This document shows positions 21,246 through 32,460 of a DNA stretch of 64,000 nucleotides, in pieces. A program made the translations under genes and the position numbers. The DNA comes from Delphinapterus leucas. Its lineage: Eukaryota > Chordata > Mammalia > Artiodactyla > Monodontidae. The stretch is taken from assembly GCF_002288925.2 (NCBI RefSeq), contig NW_022098069.1, forward strand, positions 82,244,380 through 82,308,379, in the 5' to 3' direction. Position 1 is the stretch's first letter. Every line of letters begins with the position of its first letter. The notes under the pieces are model-generated. The model saw only the letters and a program-made list of their open reading frames with translations, did not search any database and was not told the origin of the DNA.

Positions 21246-22289
21246 ATTAAAATGGTCACTAAATAATTAGGTTATTTCCTTATGTTAAAAACAAAAAACA
21301 AACAAAAAAACTAGTTGCAGAGAGAACTGCCTTCCTGAAAAGTCTCCTGCAGCATTCCCATGATGTCCTCAAAATTCCTCCTGAAGAGCAACTGCATAAA
21401 AGGGACCACTTTTCCAGTAACATGCATGCTTGAGTCAACTGGAATTGAGAATTTGTTCCAGTTTAGTTGGAGATTCAGGGACATATATTCTTTGTAGTGA
21501 AGACTGGTTGTTCTTTGTCAGAAAAGCCACATTCTCCCGCCAAGCATTCAGAATTAGATGGACACACAGGAAAAGCGGTGAGGGCACGCCCGCCTATGGA
21601 GCTTCAACCACCATTGTGAGTGACAACTGTCAAGCCTTGGTCATCCCCAGATCTAGATGGAATTGTCAGCCAAGGCCTCCTGCCGGGAAATCCCGGAAAG
21701 CCCATAGGGAAGATCAGTACAGTTTCTCTTTCTTTGTGAAGTCCTCCAACTATATCATTAAGGCTCCAGGGGAGACATTCAAACTTAAGGTATTTATTTT
21801 CTTAAAAGAGCTGAGGTGTGAGATGACTGAGTACTGAAAATGAAAGGCTACATTTATAATTACACAGGTTGTGGAAAATTACTGCTGTTCAGAGGCTGGC
21901 TGTGAGGGTGGATGAAAAACTAAGATGAGTTTTTCTATCCAGAGGCTGTCCAATTCCTTCAGCCACACCCCCCAAGCCCCCGCCCATAGCTTTATAAATT
22001 CTCAAATTAGAGATTCTTAAAACAGAAGGCTCTATTTTGGCAAAGCTTCATTAATATTCATGTTATGTCCAGTTTCTCATACCAGGGTTGCTTACACATA
22101 ATGTTTTAATTCTGGCTTGTAAAAAATATTTTTAAATATACATTTTTTATATCTGTATCATGTATAGTATAATTATAGACTACAGTGTACTTTTTTTAGA
22201 CATCAGCTACAGAGTGCTGTCTTAATCATCCAGTTTAGTTCACAGCACATTATTCGCACGGGGTCTGTTCAAGGCACTGCCTTGTTTTA
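21246..22289. other. Unassigned DNA with a 135-codon open frame
   Basis: No repeat recognised. A plus frame at 21430-21837 codes for 135 residues (MSQLELRICS start). It has no family motif or signal peptide. A GTATTT follows 'AACTTAAG' at about 21789, a weak donor-like site. Stop spacing of this order is expected a few times by chance in 64 kb, so I leave it uncalled. Confidence 0.35.
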
Positions 22290-22640
22290 TTTTACTCCCT
22301 TTCAATTCTATAGCCCAGTCACATTCCACTCTCTCCCCTAAGGCAACAGTTGTAACGTGTTTGACATGTATCTTTCTGTTTACCCATGCTCTTGCAACAT
22401 GCATATCGTTCTCTTTTTTTGGCATTTATTTTATAAAGTAGTATATATTTCAGTTGGCTATTTGCTTTTTGACAAAGCAACATGTTTTTCAGATTAACCT
22501 ATGTTAAGAACATCTAAGTCTTTGATTCTGACTGCTACTTAGAATCTGTGCATATTTCCATCGTGTTTCCCTACTTCCTCTCCCTGTGAAGAAGCCTCTC
22601 TACCACTGCAATGAGCACTCTCATACGTGTACACTTACGG
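22290..22640 (-). mobile_element. Old L1M fragment, minus (probable)
   Basis: Words such as CCTAAGGCAACAGTTGTAAC, GACATGTATCTTTCTG, AACATGTTTTTCAGATTAACC and GCCTCTCTACCACTGCAATGAG resemble the reversed 3' UTR of old L1M elements. Heavily diverged. Confidence 0.45.
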
Positions 22641-23665
22641 GTTAGATGACCATATTGTCCAAGCCAGGTCCCTTCTGAGAGTGAATGGGGGTTACTATTA
22701 CCAGACATGCTCAGGAAAACCGGGTTGTGCGGTCACCCTACCTACGGAACTACGTGGGGCACTTTAGGATCTGTACCAACGAGCAGCGCGCAATGTTCCT
22801 ATCTAACTACTACCAGATTTATCACCAGAATACAGTATTAGGCTACATTCCCATCAGCCCAGACACAGTTTCCATTTTTTATATTTTCATTGTAACATTG
22901 CCTGCACATATGTTAAGATGTTTTTAAATGTATATGTTCTTTTAAAGCCATGTCAAGTAAAACTAAGCCAAAAACCTAAATTTTTTCTAAACAATTTAAA
23001 GTCATAAAAAATCGAGCAGCCTAGGATACAGCCAGAATGCTTTCTCAGAGCCATATATTCATTTCTCTGCACAATTGATATTCTCTGCACAAAGGTGTAT
23101 TGGCAAAGTCTTATATAGCAACGTTTCTGAATCTTTTCTTCCATGAAGATACACTTGATGACACTCGCATTTGGAACTACTGAGCTTTGTCTAGGGTTCA
23201 TGATGTGTGCCCACAAACTGTAAAATCACCTCTGTATTTCCCACTGAACATTACCCGACACTGTTAAAACACCAGCCTTGAGAACCATTGTTATTTGAGT
23301 ATATAAATGCACTTGACATCAACCATCCTATACAAGGAACTCTTCCAAATTGCAAACGCTTAATCCTTTCAGAGCCCAAACTTCATTTTAATTCCAAACA
23401 TACTTCCACAAGTGATTCAAAAACACAGCGAAGTGCAGAAACAAGTGCTTTAGAATACTTTCCCTATACCACCCACCCACCCCAACAATTTTTATTGATC
23501 CCTAGATAAAGATTTTCACTGTTTGTTGCAGGAAATCTATGAAATGTAGGACTTTTCATATACAAATCAAAGACAACATATTATGGGGTTACCAGGAAAT
23601 CTGGAATCACTGGAAATTTATTCATTGAAGGTAATATAGACAAAGATCATCGGAAAAAATGTGGG
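22641..23665. other. Unassigned non-coding DNA
   Basis: No repeat or exon recognised; anonymous short frames only (for example 80 codons at 22685, +). Confidence 0.45.
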
Positions 23666-23880
23666 GCTTCCCTGGTGGCGCAATGGTTGGGAGTCCGCCT
23701 GCCGATGCAGGGGACACAGGTTCGTGCCCCGGTCTGGGAAGATCCCACATGCCGCGGAGCGGCTGGGCCCGTGAGCCATGGCCACTGAGCCTGCGCGTCC
23801 GGAGCCTGTGCTCCGCAACGGGAGAGGCCACAACAGTGAGAGACCCGCGTACCACAAAAAAAAAAAAAAAACAAAAAAAA
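23666..23880 (+). mobile_element. CHR-type SINE (short form)
   Basis: Nearly identical to the copies at 18712 and 40942: GGCTTCCCTGGTGGCGCAAT head, GGTTCGTGCCCCGGTCTGGG, GCGGAGCGGCTGGGCCCGTG, GAGGCCACAACAGTGAGAGA, and an A tail broken by one C. Low divergence points to a recent whale-lineage insertion. The overlapping frames of 75-111 codons on both strands are SINE translations. Confidence 0.95.
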
Positions 23881-24185
23881 TTAAAAGTATGTGGTTGTGT
23901 CTGCTACATTGTAAAAGCACAAAAAGTTGGGGAAATATTCTTCCAGTATTCAAAATCCTTTATGTGATTCAGCAAGAAGACACTGTGTCACTGATAAATG
24001 AGTGAAGTTCCAGCACACACCTTTGTTGTTTCAGGTTCATCATTAAATAAAAATAATAACCATGTTGGAACTATGATTGTTCATCCTTTGCAACCATGGA
24101 TACAGAGTTTGTTAAATGTCAATAAACATTCTGTCAGAATCAATTGGGTATCAGTAAAATACATAATAAATGTGTGTATATATAA
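23881..24185. other. Unassigned non-coding DNA
   Basis: Nothing recognised beyond AT-rich single-copy-looking sequence. Confidence 0.4.
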
Positions 24186-24201
24186 TTTTTTTTTTTTTCA
24201 G

Positions 24202-24559
24202 GAAGGCAATTGCTAAACATTTACCAGCTCATCACTGCTTTTACTACAACGGAAAAGAGAGGGAGGGGCCCGTTTGTGAAGCATTCTCACCTGCACTGCG
24301 CGTCCTCTCACTGCCTGTGCGCCCTCAGGTGCATATTGTTCGTTTCCTTTGTCTACTCAGCAGTCACTGTGGGAATAGCAGCGATTCCGAGAATGACAAC
24401 AGAAAGAAAATACGGACACCAAGCCCGCTTTTACTTCCCTTGACTCCCACACAATGCCCCACAATTCCTAGTCCCCCAGAAGGTCCCCCGAATTTCCAGC
24501 ACCAGTGGACACACACAGAAGACTCCAAGGGTGATGTTGGCTTGGAGGAAAACCTTTGA
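24202..24559 (+). other. Open, CpG-containing stretch after a splice-acceptor-like tract
   Basis: A run of about 13 T followed by CAG (24187-24201) is a strong acceptor-like sequence. The next ~355 bases are open in one frame to a TGA at 24557-24559. They carry about ten CpG in 24240-24430, with a hydrophilic serine/proline-rich reading that includes SSDSENDNRKK. I recognise no family. It could be a terminal exon, an old retrocopy, or chance. Confidence 0.2.
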
Positions 24560-24674
24560 GCCTCCTGAACTCCCCAAGGTTAGCTGTTTACGTCCCCTGA
24601 CTTTCAGAGGAGAGCGCAGACTTATCTTCATGCAGTCATCCACCTGCCATTACGTGGTTTGCAAAACTATGTGG

Positions 24675-24800
24675 GAAAGGGAAAGAGTGCTAGATTTAGA
24701 AGCAACAAAACTAGTTCTGGTGCCTAATATTAGGCAAACTGCTAAATATTAACTGGGGAGTTTGGTCTAGGTGACTTTGAAGTCCTTTATAACTAAACTG
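24675..24800 (+). mobile_element. MIR fragment, internally deleted
   Basis: AAAGAGTGCTAGATTTAGAAGC and then 'TTGGTCTAGGTGACTTTGAAG', TCCTTTATAACTAAACTGC fit a MIR 5' end joined to its 3' end (GGTTGGACTAGATGATCTC type), with the core missing. Confidence 0.5.
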
Positions 24801-25184
24801 CCTTTCTAATTTACTCAGATCAGTAGCCAGGTGACTACTGACTACAACAGGCTATGGATTACACTCTAAGGTTATAATATATATATTTTTAAAGAACCTC
24901 TGGCACAAATTATTCCCTCAAGGAGACTCTCAATTTATAAGGGAAAAAGCATTTCATTACCAGCAGAAAGAAAATTTGAGACGATAATATTGACCATTAT
25001 ACTTAATTCATGGCATTACATTTTAAGTGTTTTTGAGAGTAACATACTTTAGTTCAAGTATAATCAAGACAATTTCAGTGCTTAACTCACTATTCCTATC
25101 ACAAATCTATCAAAGAACATCCTCTTTATGGCAGAGAACATTAGCGCTCACAAAATATTCACGTGTTCCTTTACTTTGCAGGCT

Positions 25185-25375
25185 CCCTTGAAGTTAGGTT
25201 GCCAGGTGACGAGGTGCTGGCCCAGGGCATGGTGGGAAAAGTGAGGAAGGCTACTCTAGGCCTGGCCTTTATAAACATCCTACAGGATGCCACCTTCATT
25301 GTGGTAAGCCAATGAGATTTCATGAGTTTGCTTGTTGTAGCAGACAGCACGAATTACCCTGACTAGTGGACTCCC
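25185..25375 (+). mobile_element. Possible MaLR/ERVL-type LTR remnant
   Basis: GCCAATGAGATTTCATGAGT, TTGCTTGTTGTAGCAGACAG and ATTACCCTGACTAG resemble the terminal segment of MaLR-class LTRs (GCCACTGAGATTT ... TTGTTACAGCAG ... CCTGACTAA). Only the last ~80 bp are convincing. Confidence 0.35.
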
Positions 25376-26496
25376 CATTCTCCAGAAAACTGGATAAACC
25401 TCCTACTAATTCACAGATCTATCAAGCAACAACTTCCCTCCACATTAAACCCTGCTCGTACCCCTTGTTCCTTCCTCCCAAGAGGGCAGACACTGAAAAT
25501 ATGGTTCTGACGCACGTGACAAAGCAAATATAATCTGAGTCTAATATATTTTGACTGTCAGTTTTATTTCATCATATTAAGCCATAATAAATTTATAAGT
25601 AATCCTGTGTTGTGCCTTGCAGGCATAATAAAAATAATTCTATTTCACGTATTTCCTTTAGCAACTGCTCTTCTAAAGAATTTTGCATGCAGCATACTAC
25701 TGAATCGGCTAGCTAGTATTTCAAGTTCTCCAGTGCTCATTTTTTCAACTTCTTACCTTAAAATGACTGTAGATTCATGAGAAGTCACAAAAATAGTATA
25801 TAGAAATAGGACACAGAATTCCTGGAAACCCTTCCCCAGGTTCTCTAAGGCTGACATATTGTGTAACTGTTTGACGTTATCGAACAGGGAAATTTACATT
25901 GGGACAATACTACTAACCAGACAATAGAACTTAGTGAGGTTTCATTAGTGTGTACATGCTTTCCTCTGTATGTGTGTGTGCGTGTGTTTCTATACAATTT
26001 GATCTCATGTAAAATTTGTGTACCCACACCGCCATCAGGATACAGACCTGTTCCATCACCACAGAAGGACACCCTCATATATTCCTTTATATTTGTACCC
26101 ACTCCCTCTCAATGCTGTTTCTGTCCTCCAGCCACCACTGTTCTGTCTCTATAGTTTTACCATTTCAAGAATGTTATATAAATGCAATCGTACAGTCTGT
26201 AACCTTTTGAGATTGGTTTTTCCCCCACTGAGCATGATGCCCTTCAGATCCATCCAACTTGTTGTATCAATAGCTTGTTCCTTTTCACTGCTAAGTAGTA
26301 TTCCACTGTATGGCTGTACCAATGGATGTTTAACCATTCACCCACTGAGGGACTTCTGGGTTGTTTCTAGTTTGGGGCTATTTGAAATAATGCCGCTGTA
26401 CATGTACAGGTTTTGTGTGAATGTAGGTTTTTATTTCTCTGGAATAAATGCCAAGAGTGTAATTCCTGGGGCTTATGCTAAGTGCATATTTAGTTT

Positions 26497-26720
26497 TGGG
26501 GGGTTTTTTGTTTTGTTTTTTGTTTTTTTCAGTATGCGGGCCTCTCACTGTCGTGGCCTCTCCCGTTTTGGAGCACAGGCTCTGGAAGCGCAGGCTCAGC
26601 GGCCATGGCTCACGGGCGCAGCCGCTCCACGGCATGTGGGATCTTCCCGGACCGGGGCACGAACCCGCGTCCCCTGCATCGGCAGGCGGACTCTCAACCA
26701 CTGCGCCACCAGGGAAGCCC
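26497..26720 (-). mobile_element. CHR-type SINE (short form), minus, inside L1
   Basis: Complete reversed short-form copy with a T/G-rich tail side. An exact 12 bp target-site duplication (CATATTTAGTTT) lies at 26485-26496 and 26721-26732. The SINE-free L1 reads through when one copy is removed, which fixes the order of events. The 239-codon frame here is a SINE/L1 fusion, not a gene. Confidence 0.95.
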
Positions 26721-26878
26721 CATATTTAGTTTCATAAGAAGTCAGACTATCTTCCAGAGTGCCTGTATCAATTTATATTCCCACCAGTAACGTATGACTG
26801 ATCTGGTTTCTCCACATCCTTGCCAGTATTTGATGTCATGATTCTGAATTTTAGCTGTTCTAATATGTGTGTGGTGAG

Positions 26879-27042
26879 GACTTCCCTGGTGGTCCAGTGG
26901 TGAAGACTCTTCTGTCCCAATGCAGGGAGCCCGGGTTCGATCCCTGGTCAGGGAACTAGATCCCATGTGCCGCAACTAAAGATCTCGCATGCCACAACTA
27001 AGACCTGGTGCAGTCAAGTAACTAAATAAATTTTTTTTTTTA
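26879..27042 (+). mobile_element. Older tRNA-derived SINE (CHR/Bov-tA-like)
   Basis: GGACTTCCCTGGTGGTCCAG, GGTTCGATCCCTGGTCAGGG, AACTAGATCCCATGTGCCGC and an A/T tail. A duplication of the type 'ATATGTGTGGTGAG' is seen on both sides (about 26864-26878 and 27044-27057). It is shorter and of a different subfamily from the copy at 26497 but lies in the same L1. Confidence 0.88.
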
Positions 27043-27305
27043 AATATGTGTGGTGAGATCTCACTGTGGTTTTAGTTTGCATTTCCCTAACGATGCCGAA
27101 CAACTCCCCATGTGTGCTTATTTTCCTTCCATATCTTATCTCTGGTGAAATGTCAGTCCATGTCTTTTGCCCATTTTCCAACTGGATTGTTTGTTTCTCT
27201 ACCGTTGAGTTTTGCATGTTCTTTATATATTCTAGATACAAGTTCTTTGCCAGATATATGGTTTGCAAATATTTTCTCCCAGTACTCTTATTAATTTCTA
27301 AAAAA

Positions 27306-29204
27306 GTATTTCAAAGAAAAGCTAAAGTTCTCACAAATTCAAATGAGATTGAATGAAGATGTTGAAAAATTGGGGATACTTTAGAAGACAATCAATATAG
27401 TCATTTCCCAACTTTTTCTGAAACAAGAAGAAATTATTATTGCATTCTAGGTAGCAGATGCATGAAGGTTATTGAGACCCAGTAGGGAAAAGTTACACTT
27501 TAGTGTACCTACAGCAGATTGATTAATTTTCATTACCTTAAATTGAAGACAGAAGGATAAGAACACTGAAGTGATTTACTAAGAAGGTTGTCAAGCATAT
27601 GCCAATATAATTATTTTTTAATCCAACAAGAAAATAGGTATCAATAAATAAGTCATTAGTAAGCTAAAGAGACTTATTTCCAGTGTACTGAAATTGAAAG
27701 AGAAGCTTATTTAAAGATTAAGACAGATATCAAGGAATACATTGCAGAAAGATTAAAGGGTACTGTTAATGAGCTAAGTATGTGTTTGCATCTAAATAAG
27801 ACAGAGGTCTAGAAGAAAAAAGAACAGGAAAAAGAAAAATGTTTTATTAACAAACAGAAAACCAAACATGCAATATGTTAACTAAATATCAAGAACAATT
27901 ATCACTATTCCTAATTTTTTTTAACTGATAAGAAAAAGTAAGTCATTTTAATAAGGGTGAGAAATGGCTATTTGTTTACTATCTGAGAACATGAAATGAC
28001 CCTCTAGGGTAGTTTCAAAAATAAAACACTTTGTAATTATAATTAATGGATAAGATTCTGTATATATGCAGATAAAGTAGTAATATAATTACACCTAATG
28101 ATGAAAATGGAATTATTATTGTTGAGGCCTTGCTTCATATTCTCAAATTCTAGAGAAACGCTGGGCAATAAAGATAATGATTTTTAACAGGTGTCTTCAC
28201 CTTTTATTAAGGAGAATATAAGTATAGTTTTTAAGATTGCACTAAAACCATCTGCTAACTTATCTAAACTCGACTACTCCGAAAACTGTAAATTCTGAAA
28301 AATCCCAATTCAGATGAGAATTCTACCCTAAAGAACAGTCTTACAGAATAACTCCTATGTTTAGGGGAACCATGAAGTGCAAAAACAACTAATTTCTTAA
28401 CTCCATAGCCTAAAATGAAAAGGCTATTCTGTTACATTCTAATGGCAGGAAAAGACGGCATGACTCTTCATGGCTGCTGCTACGTTTGGAAACAAAGCTA
28501 TAAGTTCACCCAAATCCCCCACCTGGGAAATGGAGTTGACCCCAAAAAAGTTATTTTACCTGAACCCCAAGTTTTATCTTATCATCCAAAACCACTCTCT
28601 GTTCTTAGCACCCCAAGTGTATCAATAGCACACTTACCCAGTTTGAAAACCTTAATCTTTCTCCACTGTAACCACCGTATCAGGGAACCACCTGCTCTGC
28701 CAGAACTTACATCTGGGAAAGGATTAGTTTTATTACTGAGGCCTGGGTACCAGGGTTTTTGACGCTTTAATGAGCAGAAGCCTCGTGAGTGTTGGAAGCA
28801 GAAATGCACCCACCTGTGGAACATACTTTCATTGGGGAAAGTCATCAGAAGGGGTCCTTTAATTACACATTGTAAAGAATCGATTCCTTCATTGATCCTG
28901 AAAGAAACCTTGAAGTCACCATCAACCTGTTTCAGGTTTCAGAAAAGTTGTTTTAGACAAGTTGAGTGTGCTGTTTTGAGATGCAAATAGGACTCTGCTT
29001 AGGAGCTGCCTTTGTTTGGGTAGAAGAGAAGAGAGGCAGGCGTGGAGCCAGAGAGGATATTAGTTCGGGTTCTGTATCATTGACGCAGTGCGCTGTATTT
29101 CAAATCATTCCTTGTCACTGTGGAGGATTTTTTTGTTTGTACTGTGTTGTCGTTGTTATTGTTGATGTTTCACTGCCTTTTATAGTAAATAGAGATCTGA
29201 CATT
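27306..29204. other. Unassigned non-coding DNA
   Basis: AT-rich to about 28400, then more balanced. No repeat or exon recognised. A 115-codon frame at 28415-28762 (+), starting MKRLFCYILM, has no family motif. Confidence 0.45.
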
Positions 29205-29214
29205 GAAAAGATGG

Positions 29215-29345
29215 TCTAGGGGACTTCCCTGGCAGTCCAGCGGTTAAGACGTCGCCTTCCAATGCAGGGGGTGCGAGTTCGATCCCTGGTTGGGGAGCTA
29301 AGATCCCAAATGCCTTGCGGCCAAAAAACCAAAAAACAGAAAACA
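29215..29345 (+). mobile_element. Bov-tA/CHR-like monomer SINE
   Basis: GGACTTCCCTGGCAGTCCAG, GACGTCGCCTTCCAATGC, GAGTTCGATCCCTGGTTGGG, then GCGGCCAAAAAACC tail. The duplication GAAAAGATGG is exact at 29205-29214 and 29346-29355. Only the tRNA-related body and tail are present (~130 bp). Confidence 0.9.
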
Positions 29346-29355
29346 GAAAAGATGG

Positions 29356-30151
29356 CCAGAAAAACTTACAGACTTGGTCTTCAATTCACATTGGAGGAGA
29401 GGCTGTGAAAAGGAGCTGGGCTGGGCAGTGGTTAGCTCTCACGCTGTGGGTTTTCAAAAGGCAGCAAAGCCAAAATGCACAGCTATTGGCCTGCTGGGCG
29501 CTGTCCTACAAGACCTTGCGTGGTTTCCCTTGAAGGGAAAGGACATTCCCATAGCCAATCACCTAGAACCAGAAAATGGCTTGAGGTGTTCCTCTCCCTC
29601 TCTGAGCTGCATGGTAATTGGGTTTAGGCTCCAAAGCAGCTGCTCAGAGCCCGGAAAGGGGGAAAGGGGGGGTATGGGGGGAGGGAGGTCCAGCCAGAGG
29701 CCGAATTAGGACTGTGAGATGTGAAAGAGCATACAAGTCTCATAGCTGTTTGTAAATGTATTCCCATGGTGTTTTCCACTATTACCCCTGAACTGTCGGT
29801 AAAATCTTACTAAATGCAGAATTTGGTGTCAACTCTGTGTAGGGAATTAAGTCAAGGTCCTCACCTAATTAGGAATCATGGAATGAAAGAAAAAGCAGGG
29901 CCAGTAGAGTGAAGCCTTTGCCCCGGGCTGTAAGAGTGGATTGGAACTTCAGGAGGTGATAGAGGCCCTGGTGGGGCTGTTTGACAGGAGCCTGGAGCAG
30001 AGGAGATGTTCCACCAAACAGATGTAAGACACGACTCCCGGAAGAAAAAATAAGAAAGGCTATGAGAGGGCCTGATACCCTAAAAATCAGAGCAGTTGCA
30101 GACTCACTGTCAATGACTATTTATGCTTAAGTAGAAAATTCAGACTGACAT
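29356..30151. other. Unassigned DNA with a G-run cluster
   Basis: No gene or repeat family recognised. Moderately GC-rich to 29700. A 111-codon plus frame at 29374-29709 runs into the G-run cluster and shows no domain. Confidence 0.45.
29658..29684 (+). other. Strong G-quadruplex motif
   Basis: Runs of 5, 7, 6 and 3 G are separated by AAA, TAT and A loops. This meets the strict four-tract, short-loop rule. It lies outside any recognised transposable element. Confidence 0.75.
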
Positions 30152-30787
30152 TGAAACAGGAGGGAAGGGGACAGGACACAACCTTTAAAAGAGTGACATA
30201 GTTATAGGACATGACAAAAACTGGTTAGAACCAACTAGGTCCAAGATGGCGGAAGATTTGACTTCTAGTGGACCTTGAGCCTCATTATACGCTCCTTGTA
30301 ATACATTAGCATATACCAAAGGACACACCTACAGGCACCATGACAGTTCTGAGGCTAACCATAAAAGGCCAAAAAGTGGGCGGTGGCCCAAGTCCTGGAA
30401 ATCCCCGCCCCCTCCTCTGAAATACTTGGCATAATCCTCCCACTCATTAGCCTATGAAATTACGTAGCCCATAAAAACTAACCACGCCATATTTGGGGGC
30501 CTCTTGCCTTCTGAGATGACCCACACTCTGTGGAGTGTGTTTCCCCCAAGGCCGCTCTCGCCTTTTGAGACGGACTGCATTCTGTCTATGGAATGTGTAT
30601 CTCTCTAAATAAATCCACGTCCTACCTATCACTTTGTCTCTCACTGAATTCTTTCTGCCACAAGACATCAAGAACCTGAGCTTCATTAAGTCCTGAGACC
30701 AGGTGTGCGATTTCAATTAAAAGACAGTGGGTTCAAGTCCCATTCTGGGTTGTGTGCTTTGAGCACGGGCTGGAAACGCAAGTAACA
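30152..30787 (+). mobile_element. Class I endogenous retrovirus LTR (solo)
   Basis: It starts TGAAACAGGAGGG and ends ...GCAAGTAACA. A CATAAAAAC box lies at about 30470 and an AATAAA at 30608-30613, followed by 'TTTGTCTCTCACTGAATTC' and a U5-like region with GACCAGGTGTGCGATTTC and GGGTTCAAGTCCC. Flanking tetramers ACAT/ACAG differ by one base, so the duplication is only suggestive. No internal retroviral region adjoins it. Confidence 0.65.
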
Positions 30788-31465
30788 ACAGCAGGTGTTT
30801 TGATTTAATCCCTTCCCACTTAATTCTTAGCACCATCATCACCCTGGTCCGGGTCCTCACGGCTCGATATCCAGATTCCTGCAACGACCTTCTGACTAAT
30901 ATTCAGAAGCTCAGTCACTCTCCATCACGTGACCTGAACAACACCATGAGGCTCATCTCTACAAAACACTGATTTCATCATAGGGCCGTTTCACCCATAC
31001 AAATCACCTATAACGGCACAAAATCTCACATCCTGGATCAGCAATAACGACGGCAGGGACCACAAGCAGAAGAACATAGACTTTAAAGCACAGGAAGGAA
31101 TTAAGCAAAAACCTGGGCTGAGTCCCTCACATGAGAGGAGAGACTAGGACTAGACTGAACACATCGTGACCCAGTGACACCAGCGAGAAGGGAAGCTGGA
31201 CAAGAACCCTCCTCAGGGAGGAGTGTGGAGGTACAGAGGAGAGCTGTGTGGGGACTACCAGGCAAGCCACGACATCACAGCTGCCTCGGCTGAAAACTGC
31301 AGGCTGCAGCGCTCTACGCCCCCTGGGTGGGGCGCAGGGTAAACTTGCCGGGGAATCCTGACAACGGTGTATGATTAATCTCCTCAATCAGAAGTTGGAA
31401 AGAAAGTATAATATGGTAATACTGCATTCCAACTGGAATAGTACACGGCTAACAGAAGGATAGAA
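30788..31465. other. Unassigned non-coding DNA
   Basis: No family recognised. CpG count is somewhat raised around 31020-31370 (for example GCAGCGCTCTACGCCCCC). An 86-codon minus frame covers part of it without motif. Confidence 0.4.
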
Positions 31466-32460
31466 GCCACACATAATTGTGTATTCAACCAAGATTTACA
31501 ACAAACCTACTGTGTGTGGCACAGGAGAGGGAGAGTTGAAAGCCACAGTCCTTGCCCTCAGGTTGCCAAGACTCGGGGGTGAAATAAACAAGTTAAAGAG
31601 ACATTTACAGGAAAAGGCGATGGGTTCTCTAATAAAAGGGAGCACAAGGTGCTGTGGAAACATACAAGGCGTTCACATAACTTGGACCCAAGGGGGATAC
31701 GGCAGAACTTTCTGGAGGTGGTAACACCTAAGCTATTGAGATTGAGTAGGTGCTAGCCTAGGATGAAAGAAGGTGCATTCGTTTCTTACGTTTGCTGCAA
31801 CAAATTACCACAAGCTTGGTGGCTGAGAGAAACGAAATGTATTCGCTCACGGTTCTGAAGGCTTGAAGTCTGAAATCAGTATCCCTGGGCGGACATTGGC
31901 AGAGCCACGCTTCCCCAGGAGGCTCTCAGGAGGGCTATTCCTTGCGTCTTTTAGCTGCTGGGGGCTGCCGGAATTCCTGGGCTTCTTCCCACCTCACTGA
32001 AATCTCCAACTCTGTCTTCGCCACGCCTTCTCCTCTGTGAGGGTCAAATCTCCCTCAACCTCCCTCGAAAAAGGATACAGCTGACTGCACTTAGGGCCCA
32101 CCCAGGTAATCTGAGACAGTCTTTCCCTGTTAAGATCTTTAATTTCATCACATGCCCAAAGATCCTTTATATTTTTTTGGTCCATAGAAGGTAACATTCA
32201 CAGGTCCCAGGATCAGGAACGGATATCTTTGGAGGGTCCACTTTCAACCTGCCACATAAGGGCTCAGGGAAGGGCATTCCAGGCCGAATAGGAGGCACTT
32301 GCAAAGGCTCAGAAATTGTGAGAGAGCACGAAGGGCTTTTGGGAGAACGAGGAGTTTAATATGGCTCAGGTGTTGTTTGCAAGGTGGAAGGGACTAAGAA
32401 ATGTCTGCAATATAAGGGCTTTATGGCTTGTTGTCTTGCAATTTAAAGGAGCTCTTCATA
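31466..32460 (-). mobile_element. L2 LINE fragment, minus, split by an LTR
   Basis: Left piece (31466-31780): CAACCAAGATTTACAACAAACC, GTCCTTGCCCTCAGGTTGCC, AAATAAACAAGTTAAAGAG follow reversed L2. After the LTR the same consensus resumes at about 32263: GGGCATTCCAGGCCGAATAG and ACTTGCAAAGGCTCAGAAAT. Confidence 0.68.
31781..32262 (-). mobile_element. MaLR (MLT1-type) LTR, minus
   Basis: Reversed MaLR LTR: GTTTGCTGCAACAAATTACC, ACAAGCTTGGTGGCTGAGAG, 'TCACGGTTCTGAAGGCTTG', CTTCGCCACGCCTTCTCC. This is the reverse of the ending AGCCACC...TTGTTACGGCAG seen in forward copies. It splits an L2, so it is younger than the L2. Confidence 0.75.

Larger units (their letters stand above)
25740..27305 (-). 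mobile_element. Old L1, minus strand, with nested SINEs
   Basis: Reversed L1 text runs from about 25740: AGTAGTATTCCACTGTATGG, 'GGTTGTTTCTAGTTTGGGGC', GGAATAAATGCCAAGAGTGT, AGAGTGCCTGTATCAATTTA, CATTTCCCTAACGATGCCG, and GGTTTGCAAATATTTTCTCCC near the right end. That is the 3' portion of ORF2 plus flank. Two SINEs interrupt it (26497-26720 minus, 26879-27042 plus). Many stops; no frame. Confidence 0.85.

Noticed and set aside
26018..26737. 239-codon plus frame, the longest in the window
   Set aside because: It fuses antisense L1 text with an antisense CHR SINE across an insertion boundary defined by a 12 bp duplication.
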